64,000 nt of DNA from Volutella citrinella. Its lineage: Eukaryota > Ascomycota > Sordariomycetes > Hypocreales > Nectriaceae. This document shows, one piece after another, positions 1 through 11,020 of this stretch; position 1 is the stretch's first letter; every line of letters starts with the position of its first letter. The stretch is taken from assembly GCA_034401135.1 (NCBI GenBank), contig JAWZSP010000003.1:2728001-2792000 (forward strand). The letters run 5' to 3'. The notes below the pieces were generated by a model. It was given only the letters and a program-made list of their open reading frames with translations. It was not told the origin of the DNA and made no database searches. The translations under genes and the position numbers were made by a program.

Positions 1-511
1 CGAATCCCGTCTCATTTCCCCGTCACGAAGAGTCGACTTGCGCTGACCGTCCAGTTGAGCAAATCATCCATCATATTTCCTGCTTTTCGATACCGCCCAT
101 ACCATGCAGGCTTGTTGCTTGAAACAGTTCGCTAACTATGACCCTACAATTCAAGACACGAAAATCTGCACTCTAGAAAGGCTTCATTTGGAAGAAACAG
201 TATATTGGCCGCGATCTAAATATACAATAACCACAATAACAAAGGCCCACAGCATCAGGGCCATGCGCGCCCTAGCCGGCCAAATGATTGAATATCCCAC
301 AAGGTTCGCCTGTACGCCGGTTCGGTATCCCTGGTATAATAATCGAAGCACTGAAACCACTCCACAACCGCATAGAAAATGATCGCTACCCACGTCGTCC
401 ATGCACTTTTAGATATTCCCGCCCAGCAGCACGCTCTCGGGTCTGCAATATCCCTCTTGGTATATGTATCTCGCTCCCACTCGGAGAGCCGGGCCAACCA
501 TCCTTTCCTCT
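1..511. other. 3' flank of the Ras-like gene, no gene seen
   Basis: This stretch lies beyond the stop codon of the leftward Ras-like gene and probably includes its 3' UTR. Several overlapping short frames exist on both strands. None has recognisable domains or a convincing start, so I treat them as chance ORFs. Confidence 0.6.
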
Positions 512-1315
512 TCACCAACACCGCAGGTTTCTCCAGAAACCATTATGGGGCTTGCCCACGCGATCGCCGTTAATGTTCGGCCCACGGACACCAGGTCCAC
601 GCTTCTCGCTGTCACCATCCGCTGGTAGCGGGGTCAGTGGCTTGGTCATGTTGCGTGCGTTGAGGCCAGCACCGGGGTCGGGAAGGCCAATATCGGCCTG
701 TCGGCGGCTCTCGACGACGCGGCGCACAATGAGAGCAAACGTCTCCTCGATGTTGACCTCGAGCCGGGCACTCGTCTCCATGAAGCCGCAGCCGCGCTTA
801 CGGGCCCAGTCCAGCCCCACGGCAGCGGGCACCTGACGGCTCTCTTGCAGATCGCACTTGTTGCCAGCAACAAGCTTGACCGGGGGGATGGTGCGCGAGC
901 CCGGGTTGCTGGGGCCGATCTCATGCCCGGGGCGTAGGCCCGCACGGATGGCGCGGTCGGCGTTGTCCAGGCGGGTCTCGGCTTCCATGTCGATGAGTTC
1001 GTTGAAGTGCTGGAGGGCATCGAGCGAGTCCTTGGAGGTGATGTCGTAGACAAGCAGGAAGGCGTCGGCGCCGAGGTTGGAGGATGCCCACATGCCGCGA
1101 TACTCTTCCTGGCCAGCAGTATCGGTCAAGGATAGGTGGTAGACCACGCCGTCGATCCGGCGGGTTACGCTGTACGAGTCCTCGATGGTCGGGTCATAGT
1201 CGGACGTCCACTGGGAGCGCACCAGGCGCAATGTGATGGACGACTTACCACATCCTCCATCGCCGCAGATGGTGATGGAGATGGGCACGGGGGGTTGTGA
1301 CGGCGGCGCTGCCAT
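512..1315 (-). CDS. Ras-like small GTPase
   Basis: Single-exon gene for a 267-residue Ras-superfamily GTPase, a membrane-associated signalling switch that binds and hydrolyses GTP. Visible motifs are the P-loop GDGGCGKSS (about residues 18-26), a Ras-type switch I YDPTIEDSY (40-48), switch II DTAGQEEY (65-72), the guanine-specificity motif NKCDL and ETSARLEVN. An extra segment of roughly 25 residues, holding GLRPGHEIGPSNPGSRT, sits before NKCD; classical Ras lacks it. I start at 1315 rather than the in-frame ATG at 1342, because GTCGCCATGG at 1315 is a near-ideal start context and the longer form adds only nine residues. The C-terminus reads GFWRNLRCW and stops, so there is no canonical CaaX box. 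The family is certain. The exact orthologue (Ras, Rsr1 or a fungus-specific branch) is not. Confidence 0.93.
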   Translation of the reverse strand: MAAPPSQPPVPISITICGDGGCGKSSITLRLVRSQWTSDYDPTIEDSYSVTRRIDGVVYHLSLTDTAGQEEYRGMWASSNLGADAFLLVYDITSKDSLDALQHFNELIDMEAETRLDNADRAIRAGLRPGHEIGPSNPGSRTIPPVKLVAGNKCDLQESRQVPAAVGLDWARKRGCGFMETSARLEVNIEETFALIVRRVVESRRQADIGLPDPGAGLNARNMTKPLTPLPADGDSEKRGPGVRGPNINGDRVGKPHNGFWRNLRCW

Positions 1316-4300
1316 GGCGACGGCTTGGCCGTATCGTTGCAACGGGTGTGAATGCTAAGGTGTGCCTGGGCTAGAGCTGTCAAAGGCTCCCAAAAAACTA
1401 GTTCCTTCGAGGGAATATCGGGTCGCGCCGTCGGTGGGATTGAGCGGGAGCCGATGAGATGGCGGGTATTCGTGGTTGTCGTGCGGGTAGTCGCGTGGCT
1501 ATGCTCGCGGGAAGTGGTCGAATATCGATTTAAGCTGTGTTGATGGGTGTGACAGCGACAGCGCGTACAAAGGAGAATCAGACAAGATATTGACGTCGTC
1601 TAGGCAGAGATGATGCAAATACAGCAAAATGCAGCGGCTTAACGTTCCCGAGCAGAAGCAAAGACAGCTGAATTTGTGTCAATCTCTTCTTGGCAGAAGT
1701 TGCTTTTTTCCCTGCTGGCGCAAGTGTCTCGCCTTGCCTTGCCGGGAGGGTGACGAGGTTGTCGGAGCCGGGGAAGCGGGAAGTCGGAGGGTCAAGAGGG
1801 GGCGCGTAAAAAATAGACAGTGTACGAGGAGAAGGGAAAATGAGGCGCAACAAGGCGAAGCTGGGAGTGTGTGCCAGGAATATGAAGAACGAAGGGAAAA
1901 GAAGAAAATTCTGTCGCGCGTCTCGCGGCGGTGCAGGATCCTGGCGCGAGGTTCGTGAAATATAGTGCTAGCAGGACCTGGCTGGAGGGCCCAAGAGGGG
2001 AGACAATGGGACAAGGGCCGCGCCGTGGCGTGCGCGTTTGCTGGCGGCCGGGGGCTTGTTTTGTGCCTGGGTCCTGGGCTGGATTTGGGCGCCGGGCGCG
2101 GGATTGGGCCGGTGGCGGGCAGGTAGTGGATGGATGAGAGTGTTGGACGGTTGGAGCCTCTGGGGAGCCTGAGCAACCAAGATTGGGGCGTGGCAGTCGG
2201 CCGGACGGACGGGTGGACCAGGATGTGGTTTGAAGATGGCAGAGAGCAAGAAACACAGGCCTCGGCCGAATGCGACAGACGGGGGATCGCCGACTCGCAG
2301 AATCGTCAATGTTTGGGCACGGCGGCAGCTGAATCGAGGGGGGGCACGATGAATGAGGGTAGAGGACGTGCAATTGAGGAGGGGGGAGAGGCAGCCCAAG
2401 AGTTGTGTGTAAATGGATAATTAAATGAACAAAAGCGGAAGAGAGAGATGTGGGAGGGCGAGAGGAGCAAAGAGCGAAGACAAACGCGTATTGTACACAC
2501 TCTGCTGCCCAACATCACACAGGTACGAATAGGGATGGATAACTAATTAGCACAGAGAGGCACGGGGAAGCAGGGCGAACATGGGTCAGAGAAATCGGGG
2601 GCAGCCATGGCAAGGAACAGCCTTCGTCCGAGCCACGTCCAAGTCCATTGTGAGGAAAAGATGGACGCGGGTGGATAATGAGGGCTACCATGCTCAGGAT
2701 GTTGAGCAGGGGCAGGCCATAGTGCTAATCAGTCCGTGAGGGAGGGGATGGAAAAAGCAAGGGTTATCGCTCCATTGAGAAGTTGAGCGGGCGGGGGGGT
2801 AAACAGATGCACTCGACCAACTGTTTTCGTCTCCTCCACATCCGTGACGATCCAATCGAGGGCCGAGGCGACATTCATGCGCGCAGGTGGTCGCATCCTT
2901 TCGTTGCAGCCTAGATAGATTAACCATCTTCCCAGTTATAGTAGTTTCGCAGTTGGTGGAGGAGAGCCACATCCTGATGCCGGCCTGCGTCGCGGGGTGA
3001 ATCGGACAATGTCGTAGTGCGAGGATCCCATCCCTCAGTTAGTGTGTTAGTGCTGTTTCCTCGCAATGCGTTGTCGGTGCTAGACTGCCACATGGAGTAC
3101 TAGGAGATATGTACTGTCAGAGAGAGAGGCAGAGGAAGAAGAAAGTCAAGGACAGCGACTAGTAGTATAGCGCGATGCCGACGCACCTTCCAAGCAAGCA
3201 CTGCCTGCACTGACACGCTCCTGTCACGATATCGGCCCGTCAACTGCCACTTACTCCTCTGCAGGAACAACAGGCTTTCTTCTCTCTCAAACGCAGCAGC
3301 ACAGCCCAATAAACGCGCAGTCTGCTGCTATACCCACATCCGACACGATGCTATTCCCGGGCCATGAGCAAGGTACAGAATCATATTTGCTTGTTGCTAA
3401 GGCGCCAAGGTTGGGATGAAAGCAATTCTCTCTTACACATCGTTAGTGCATCAAAGTGCCCGCGTATGGGTGGGTCGCATCGACGCCGTCGCGGCCTCAA
3501 CCCCCGGCCAGCCCGTCCAGGCCCTTGCTTTCCGTTGCATCGCTGGGTTCGCTTTATTCCGCACATGGCATGAGCAGAACCGCCTTGCCCAGACCGAGTC
3601 CAACAGCCTCGTCGATGTCCATATGGTGTCACCATCTCGATTCCCGACCCGCCAGCCGCTGCTGCACAAAACTGCCTGCATGGCGGCAGCTCCAACCCCA
3701 ACCACCTTGGTTTACGTTACACGCGGAATAGTCAAGCAGCGCGATTGTTTTCATTCATGTTACAACAGCTTCAACCACAGGGACCTGCACTGTTGTCGGC
3801 TTTCTTAAGTTTTCCATTCTGCTCCTTGGCCCATCACCCTTACGTCAAGCCCCCCCCGACGCCCTGGTCCCTTCAATCTCCGGCTCCTGCCACACATCCC
3901 ACGGTCCACCACCCATGCAAGACCCCAGCGGCGCCAGCGGCCTGTCGTGATGTGACTGACTTCTCATCCACGCTGCGAGGCAAGCACCGGACTGCTCAGC
4001 CTTATTAGACTAAATATTCAAACACCTGGCGCTGAAATCCCGACTGCAGCCGAAGGTGGATCAGGACGATACTTCGGATGGTATACGGATCCCCAGCGCA
4101 TGTCTCTTTCGACGGCGAGCCCGCGAGCTTTGCTACGGTGGCCCCTGGTCTCTTAGGCATCATCGTTCGCCCCAGCATGTTCCGTAATTAGCATCCGACC
4201 GCTGTCTCTTGATGACGGGTCCCTCGGGCCCATGGTCTCGCAAATTGGTTTCCTGCGCACAGACACAAACTAAGAATGGTCAGGACGAAGGAACCTGTCA

Positions 4301-5321
4301 AGAAAATCAGATCAGGAGTCCAGGCCCAGGAGCATGCAAGTTTACAACCAGACTCGATCCACCTCCACCATGCACCAAGTTCCAATACCACCCACCCGTG
4401 CCTGCGCAGTGTGGGGCTGTCCGGATATTCCCAGAGCAGGGCACTACGCCATTGATGGCGCCAAAGCGTCCTTGTTGTTTCAAAGCACGTTGCTCTCTCA
4501 GCTTTCGTCACCCAGCGCAATGCCAATGTCATTTCCCAAGCTGAACCCATTGCAGGGAATGGGCAGTCACAAGCATGGCCTTCGAAGCTCGGAGCCTGAG
4601 AAAGCCCCATCATTCCAAGCCCTCATGCTGAGAAAGGCGGCTGGCCTCCTCAGTCCCAGACCAGGATGTGACAGGGCTGCGTCTGCTGCGCTGTGCGCAA
4701 TGCGAAGCACCCTGGGTATGCATGTGAAGCATAGTACAGAGCAAGGGGATGCAGCGGGTCTGGAGTGATATTCAGCCTCTACGAAGGCAGAAATTTATCA
4801 ACTTCCAGCTCAAGGAAGGTCGCCGTGGGTCACACTAGATTGCAGAGTGGCACTAACACGATTGTGCCTATTGCCGTATGCGGCCAGTGGCCGGGGATGC
4901 AATTGTACCAACCATTGACCTATCTTGGTGGTAATGTAACATCAATTCGTGAGTGCCCCCTTAGATTCAAACCCAGCCATCACTATATGGTGACGCTTCG
5001 CAGATAACTTATGGTTGCGACGTGTCGTGAGTGTTAGCCGCCCCATTCACCACGGCTGTCCAGGGCAGGAAGACGGCGTTTTATCCGGTAAAGACTCGGT
5101 AGAAAACCAGGTCCCTCGGTTGTCGGTCACGAGACCTCGAAGCACGTTTTTGACCGTGGAAATCTCGTCATTATAAGCCATTTAGAGTTGCAGCTTATCC
5201 AACTACGGGGAAAAGGCGTTATTTATTTCCCGCCCTCTATTTGCCCGTTCCTGGAAATCTCGTTCGGCCCGGGTTGATTGATCGTGATCCTTGAAACTGT
5301 ATCCACGGTCATCCATGCAAT
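1316..5321. other. 4 kb spacer; likely leader and promoter of the Ras-like gene
   Basis: No supported gene. From about 1560 to 2500 the top strand is strongly purine-rich, so on the Ras-gene strand it is a C/T-rich tract, as is common in promoters and 5' leaders of filamentous fungi. The minus-strand frames there (for example 1679-2176) are low-complexity Pro/Ser reads of that tract. The rest, 2500-5300, shows only short unrelated frames. A leftward leader for the GTPase and a rightward promoter for the decarboxylase must both lie in this stretch. Confidence 0.5.
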
Positions 5322-7042
5322 ATGACGGTTTCCAACAGCACCCGCACTGTCGATAACGGCAGCCCCTCCGCGCCGCTCCGTAGGGCTGAGGAGGTGGACG
5401 ATGTGAGACAATACTCCTCCGGGCTCCAACACTCGTCCTGATTGGTCACTGACTCATTTCACCCAGCTCATCAACGCCGTTCGCGGCCTCGTCATCCCCT
5501 TCATCCAAGCAGCCGATGATGCCGCTGCCCAGCGAGCCACGGGCGATCTTGTCCCGACCGCTTCTGGTCACACCGAAAATGTCCTCGTCGACTTCCAGAA
5601 GCCTTCCGAGCTGCTCAGCTCAATGAAGTTTTCACTGCCCAACCAGGGACAGGGCAAGGACGGCCTGCTAGCCGTCATTCAGCAGGTCCTGAAGAACAGC
5701 GTCAACACCTGGGACCAGGGATTTTTGGACAAGCTCTATGCCAGCACCAACGCTGTAAGTCGTCTCGGTGGGACCGGGGATGGTGCCTCATCAAGGCTGC
5801 CCAGCTGACGCAGAGGCACAGGTGGGCGTAGTATCGGACATGGTTCTCTCCGTCTTGAACACAAATGTGAGCGCTCTTCCTTTCTTCCTGCACGAGACGA
5901 GCGCGCTAACACCCCGCAAGTTGCATGTGTTCCAGGTCTCCCCCGCCTTGACAGTTATTGAGAAGACTACTGCGAGGACGCTGGCTCATCTCTTTGGCTT
6001 TACGGGTCCTCGCGCGGGCGGCGTTTCCTGTCAAGGAGGAAGCGCGTCGAACCTTACCTCCCTCGTGGTAGCTCGAAACTCGCTATTTCCCGAATGCAGA
6101 ACATCAGGAAATGGAAGTCATGACTTTGTCGTCTTTACCAGTGCCCATGGCCACTATTCTGTGGAGAAGAGTGCCATGATATGCGGCCTTGGCTCGTCCA
6201 GCGTCAGGCCTGTGCCCGTGGATGATACCGGTTGCATGAAACCCGAAGCCCTTCGGGAGCTGATTATCCAAGCCAAGGCCGAGGGCAAGACCCCCTTCTA
6301 CGTCAACTCGACTGCCGGCACCACCGTCATGGGCTCGTATGAGCCGTTTGAGGAAATCTCCAAAATCTGCAAGGAGTTTGGCCTCTGGATGCACATCGAT
6401 GCCAGCTGGGGAGGCCCTGCCATCTTTTCCGCAAAGCACAGCTGGAAGCTGAAGGGTGCCGAGCTGGCCGACTCGCTGACGGTCAATCCTCACAAGATGA
6501 TGAATGTCCCAGTCACCTGCTCGTTCCTGCTAACCGGGGACCTGGCCAAGTTCAACAAGGCTAATAGCACTGCTGCTGGCTACCTGTTCCACACCAATGT
6601 CGGCGAGGAGGTCTGGGACCTCGCCGATCTGACGCTCCAGTGCGGCCGCCGAGGCGATAGCCTGAAGCTGGCGCTCGCCTGGATCTACTATGGCGCAGCA
6701 GGGTTTGAGAAGCAGATTGATCACGCATTCGAGCAGGCGGAATACCTCGCCAGGCTCGTCAAGCAGAGCGGCAACTTCGTCTTGGTGTCGCAAGACCCCC
6801 CGCCGTGTCTGCAGGTGTGCTTCTACTACGCCCCTGGCGGAAAGCTGTCGGATGACGCCAAGGAGAACACCCTGCGCACCAGCACCATTGTCGAGAAGGT
6901 GATCCAAAGGGGCTACATGGTCGACTACGCACCTGGCCCCACCGGCAGCTTCTTCCGTGTCGTGGTAAACTGCCAGACCCTTCCCAGCACGGTTGAGGGG
7001 TTGGTCAAGGGCCTTGAGGCAGTTGGGAAAGAAGAGTTTTAG
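5322..7042 (+). CDS. Group II PLP-dependent decarboxylase (glutamate/cysteine-sulfinate decarboxylase-like)
   Basis: Four coding exons: 5322-5402, 5467-5754, 5822-5866 and 5921-7042, giving 511 residues. Introns run 5403-5466, 5755-5821 and 5867-5920. All three are phase 0 with GTGAG or GTAAG donors and YAG or AAG acceptors. The protein is a fold-type I PLP amino-acid decarboxylase of the GAD/CSAD group. It carries the Asp of HIDASWGGP (about residue 298), which contacts the PLP ring nitrogen, and NPHKMMN with the Schiff-base Lys at about residue 330. The third intron is 54 nt with no in-frame stop, so a plain ORF reads through it and inserts 18 residues. Splicing gives NTNLHVFQVSPAL, the expected family sequence around an NTN-LHV-YQVSP motif. 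The substrate (glutamate, aspartate, cysteine sulfinate or diaminobutyrate) cannot be decided from sequence. The first exon is less certain than the rest. Confidence 0.9.
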
Positions 7043-8001
7043 ACTTTGGTTCTGATGCCTTTTCTTTTTGAATATAGATGTATGAGAAATGACGATAAAT
7101 CAGAAAGACATGTTAGACAATACAACGACATGGGCTCACTTGCAGACCCAAATAAGAGTTTATGCAATTTATCACTCAATTAGGTAACTTTTTGCACCTT
7201 GTGGATGCTTTCTGTGCGAACACTATTTGTGACTAGATAGGGTAATCCAGCAATTTCTCAAAAGCTCCTTCCATGGAGTAATTGGCGAAGACTCTTGCAT
7301 CGAGCTAGTGCAGGGTAGTTTTCTGACGTCCAAGAATCATATCTCGACTTCATTTATGTCTAGGATCTTGGCTCTTTCTCTCTCTCCTCGGGCGACTTTT
7401 GAGTAGCGAGAACAGTTGGCGGATCAAATGTTAGAAAGATCGGGGCGGAGGGGATAGGATTGCAGGTATAAATCAGGATTAACCGTCCCCGTGTTAAATG
7501 AGAGTTGCAGCCTTAGGAACTGAGCTACCAATGACATGAACGACAGAATTTAGACAAGGCCACCATGTGTCTCGTTGGCTGGAACAAAGGATCGTCTCAA
7601 TATTCCAATCGGCTTCTTATCCTTGCTAGCCATTGCATGTCGAAGAGCACCAGGGCTTGAGGATGTGGGCGTCGAATCTAGTAGTTGTTCGTTGGACAAA
7701 CTGAGGGATCATATCATCAAAATCAACTGTATCATAGCAACATCTGCGATCAAGCTACTAGTACGTATAACTTACACTTCGTAGTGCTTGTACTTGTTAA
7801 CATGGATTTGGGCTGAGTTAGCAGTCCTGTCAGGACGCTCTGGATTGTGGTGGTGGTTGGAACTTCCTGGGGTGTTGACGCCCCGCTTGCTTATCGATAA
7901 GGACTGGGGTAGCAACGCCCAAAATTTTTGGGAAAAGTTTCTGGAACCGTCAGATAGCCCACCAATTGTCGTCTCCAGACTGCCACAATACTGCCAACAC
8001 A
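7043..8001. other. Spacer between the decarboxylase and NOP9
   Basis: About 0.96 kb, more A/T-rich than its surroundings, holding the decarboxylase 3' UTR and the NOP9 promoter. I see no coding frame with support. Confidence 0.55.
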
Positions 8002-10317
8002 ATGCCCAAGCCCCGGACGAAGCGAGGCGCGGGTCGCGATGACCGAAAGCGCAAGCACCAGGATGATGCCGGCGACCGCGACGCCTACGACAACGACACG
8101 AAGCGACAGCGCACTCACAACCATGACGATGCCCATGGCCACGGCGACGAGGCCGAGCAGAATGGAATGGAGGAGAAGGAGTTCTTTGGCATGCTGGATG
8201 AAGAAGAACAAGAATACTTCCGTCGCGCCGATGAGCTGCTCGAGCTGAACCAATTCCCGACGACCGAGGACCGCGACATCTTCCTCGACAATGTGTTCAA
8301 GGAGGCCGTGGGCAAAGAGCTCAAGCTAGCCAGCAGTCAATCGTGCTCCCGTCTAATGGAGCGCCTCATCCAGCTATCCAATACGTCACAGAAGAAGCAC
8401 CTCTTTGAGGCCTTTGGTGGACATTTCCTTTCCCTTGTGCAGCACCGGTTCGCAAGCCACTGCTGCGAAGCCCTATTCTTGCGCTCTGCCGGCCTTGTCA
8501 CTCAGGAACTTGCTGGGTTCGTGATGGATACCAAGGGTGCGGGATCAGATGACCAGAAACCCGAGTACTCAATGGAGCAGCTGTTTCTCGCGACCCTCGA
8601 CGAGCTCGAGGGCAGCTTGAGCTTCTTGATCACCGACCGGTTCGCCTCGCATACGTTGCGTGTCCTGCTCATGGTTCTCTCTGGCCGGCCGCTGGAGGAT
8701 GCCTCCATCAAGTCGCTCATGAAGAGCAAAAAGAAGGAGAACATCTCGGTGGCGGGATCCAAGGATGCCAACGAAGGCAACGAGGGATTGCGAGCAGTTC
8801 CCGCGGCCTTTTCCATGGCGGTAAAGAAGATCATCGAGGACTCAACCGCAGAAATGGATGCGACAGGAATCAGGGTGCTGGCTACGCATCCAATGGGCAA
8901 CCCTGCGCTGCAGCTGCTCCTCGAGCTCGACCTGACTATGAACAAAGGAGAAAAGAAGGAGGGATCGGAGAGGCCTTCGCTGCTTCAAAAGCTGCTCCCC
9001 GGCGCCCCCCAGACGCTGTCCGATGGATCCTCAGAAGCGTCCGAGTTCATAAACGGCATGATTTACGACCCGATTGGCGCTCGACTTGTCGAAACCCTCA
9101 TCACCCACAGCCCTGGCAAGATCTTCAAGGCTCTCAACCAGAACATCTTCCTCCCGCGGATCCAGGGATACGTCCGCAACGATGTGTCGTCTTACGCAGC
9201 CATTCGCGTGTTGAGCCGACTGGGCAAGGATGATCTTGTTCAAGCCGTGGAGCAGATTGCACCTACGGTGCCCCAGCTTGTTGCCAAGTCGAGATTCAAC
9301 GTCATCAAGACGCTCTTTGAGAGGTGTTCTGCTCGTGGCATCAACGACGAAATTAAGAAGTTGGTGAAGGGCCTCAAGGAGGGTTGTGGACCGACACCCG
9401 CTGATTTGATCACCACACTTTGCGGGTTCAAGGATGAGGAGAAGAAGAAGAAGGACGTCCAGCAGCTGTCCAAGAACGAGTACGCCATACAGTCGCACGG
9501 CGCCCAGCTCCTCACTGTGCTTCTCTCCATCCCTGGACCTCTGAAGGGCGTTCAGCAATCCCTACTTGCCATCACCCCTGAGCTTCTCCTCCGTCTAGCC
9601 ACGACCTCCATGCCCACCGTGACAGTTCTCACTACGGCCCTCGCGACGCCGTCCTCAAACCCAGCTTTCCACAAGACCATTGTGAGCACGCTCACGCCTC
9701 ATACACGCGAGCTCGCCACGTCCCAATTCGGCCACAACGTGCTCAACGCTATCGTCGAGATGCCGGGCAAGGGCAAGGAGCGCAGCGTGCCTCTGCACAT
9801 GAAGGAAGCGGTCATGGCGCACCTGGGAGCCAACGAGGCCGAGATGCGCGACAGCTGGATGGGCCGAAGCGTCTGGCGGAACTGGAAAGGCGACAAGTGG
9901 AAGACGCGCCGTAGCGAGTGGAAAATTTGGATGCGCGAAGTGGATGCGAGGTCTGACCCAAGTCCCGTTACGGTGACCAGGGGAGCAGGGACCAGGAGAT
10001 CGGCCAAGGAGGTGACGACACAGCCAGCGGAAGAACCCCAAGGGCAGGACGAGGAGAAGCAGCAGGGAGCAGAAGAGCCGCAGGAAGAGGAGCAACAGGA
10101 AGAGGAGCAGCAAGAAGAGGAGACACAGGAAGTAGAAGATGCGGTGCCGGTTAACGCTGAGAACCACGAAGCTCCGGTAGAGCCGACACACAAGCAGGAA
10201 GAGCAGAAGGAAGAGAAGGCCAAGAAGAAGGCCAAGAAGGAAAAGAAGGAAAAGAAGGAGAAGAAGGAGAAGAAGGAGAAAAAAGAGAAGGAGCACAAGA
10301 GCAAGAGTAAAATATGA
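8002..10317 (+). CDS. nop9: Nucleolar pre-rRNA processing protein Nop9 (Pumilio-like repeats)
   Basis: Single-exon gene for 771 residues. Nop9 is a nucleolar RNA-binding protein of the small-subunit processome. It binds 18S-precursor RNA through a C-shaped stack of Pumilio-like repeats and is needed for 40S maturation. The start MPKPRTKRG is chosen because it sits in ACACAATGCCC and opens with the basic tail typical of Nop9; an in-frame ATG at 7966 would add twelve unlikely residues. Repeat signatures include SCSRLMERLIQ, HRFASHCCEALF, DRFASHTLRVLL, THPMGNPALQLLLE, DPIGARLVETLI, SQFGHNVLNAIVE and the conserved tail motif DSWMGRSVWRNWKGDKWK. After about residue 650 the chain becomes low-complexity: an E/Q-rich stretch, then an uninterrupted Lys/Glu tail ending KSKSKI, encoded by an AAGAAGGAG-type repeat. 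The identification is secure. The length of the tail may vary between strains. Confidence 0.95.
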   Translation: MPKPRTKRGAGRDDRKRKHQDDAGDRDAYDNDTKRQRTHNHDDAHGHGDEAEQNGMEEKEFFGMLDEEEQEYFRRADELLELNQFPTTEDRDIFLDNVFKEAVGKELKLASSQSCSRLMERLIQLSNTSQKKHLFEAFGGHFLSLVQHRFASHCCEALFLRSAGLVTQELAGFVMDTKGAGSDDQKPEYSMEQLFLATLDELEGSLSFLITDRFASHTLRVLLMVLSGRPLEDASIKSLMKSKKKENISVAGSKDANEGNEGLRAVPAAFSMAVKKIIEDSTAEMDATGIRVLATHPMGNPALQLLLELDLTMNKGEKKEGSERPSLLQKLLPGAPQTLSDGSSEASEFINGMIYDPIGARLVETLITHSPGKIFKALNQNIFLPRIQGYVRNDVSSYAAIRVLSRLGKDDLVQAVEQIAPTVPQLVAKSRFNVIKTLFERCSARGINDEIKKLVKGLKEGCGPTPADLITTLCGFKDEEKKKKDVQQLSKNEYAIQSHGAQLLTVLLSIPGPLKGVQQSLLAITPELLLRLATTSMPTVTVLTTALATPSSNPAFHKTIVSTLTPHTRELATSQFGHNVLNAIVEMPGKGKERSVPLHMKEAVMAHLGANEAEMRDSWMGRSVWRNWKGDKWKTRRSEWKIWMREVDARSDPSPVTVTRGAGTRRSAKEVTTQPAEEPQGQDEEKQQGAEEPQEEEQQEEEQQEEETQEVEDAVPVNAENHEAPVEPTHKQEEQKEEKAKKKAKKEKKEKKEKKEKKEKKEKEHKSKSKI
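10085..10314 (+). repeat. Low-complexity GAG/AAG tract encoding the Nop9 acidic-basic tail
   Basis: The 3' end of the NOP9 coding region changes from GAGGAGCAG-type to AAGAAGGA-type trinucleotide repetition. It encodes an E/Q-rich block followed by a K/E-rich block of about 40 residues. It is almost pure purine on the coding strand. Confidence 0.85.
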
Positions 10318-10996
10318 AAGGCGAGGACAGAGTTGAGGATGTAAGCGAAGGCGAGTGGCAACCTCGAATGATTGTCTTATACCGACAATTTTGATAGCAG
10401 AACGGCACTGAAGACAAAAAGGAAGGCTGGATTAAGATAGAACAACCAATATCATGAGCATTATTTACGGGATCCATCAAAACCGGGTTTTCCGAGATGT
10501 GGATGCGATTCAGGACGATGGATGACTACCAAGACCAATGATTGATTGTGTTGCTACTCGTCTGGATGTCTAATCACACAGGAGGTTGAATGATGGCAAG
10601 TGGCGAATGCAATCACAGCACACTTTGCGTGAACCTACCGACGTACATGTTCTCACGCAATATGTTCCACAATGCTCGTCTTCATAGGCAACAGCCAAGT
10701 TGTTCCAAGTCATTCATCTCCATACGCATTCCTGGCCAACTGCGTCAACAGGACCAGGGCCACGGCGATTGAACGGACCGAGGATACCAAATAGTTGGAG
10801 AAGGGAAGTGAATTACCATGCGCGGAAGTTGGCATTGAGCACAGTGCAACTGGAAATGCCGGAGAACTTACATCCTACCAGGGACCACTTGTGACCACGC
10901 GCTCAGGCGATCAGCGCTCCTCGACCTCGATTAGAAATCGGACGCGACGCGTTCACGGAGGCGGAAAAAAAGTTTCAAAAGTGACAAGCGCGATCG

Positions 10997-11020
10997 AGCT
11001 CCCGAAGCCAAGGGGCCCGG
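10997..11020 (+). repeat. Segment similar to 61785-61808
   Basis: AGCTCCCGAAGCCAAGGGGC here and AGCTGCCGAAACCAAGGGGA at 61785 share most positions, including CCAAGGGG. Both lie in spacers. The extent of the similarity could not be measured by eye. Confidence 0.3.

Noticed and set aside
1679..2373. Overlapping 165-193 codon minus frames upstream of the Ras-like gene
   Set aside because: They are Pro/Ser/Arg low-complexity readings of a C/T-rich tract, with no domain and mutually overlapping frames.
9655..10361. 213-220 codon minus frames rich in Leu/Phe/Ser
   Set aside because: These are antisense readings of the purine-rich Nop9 tail.
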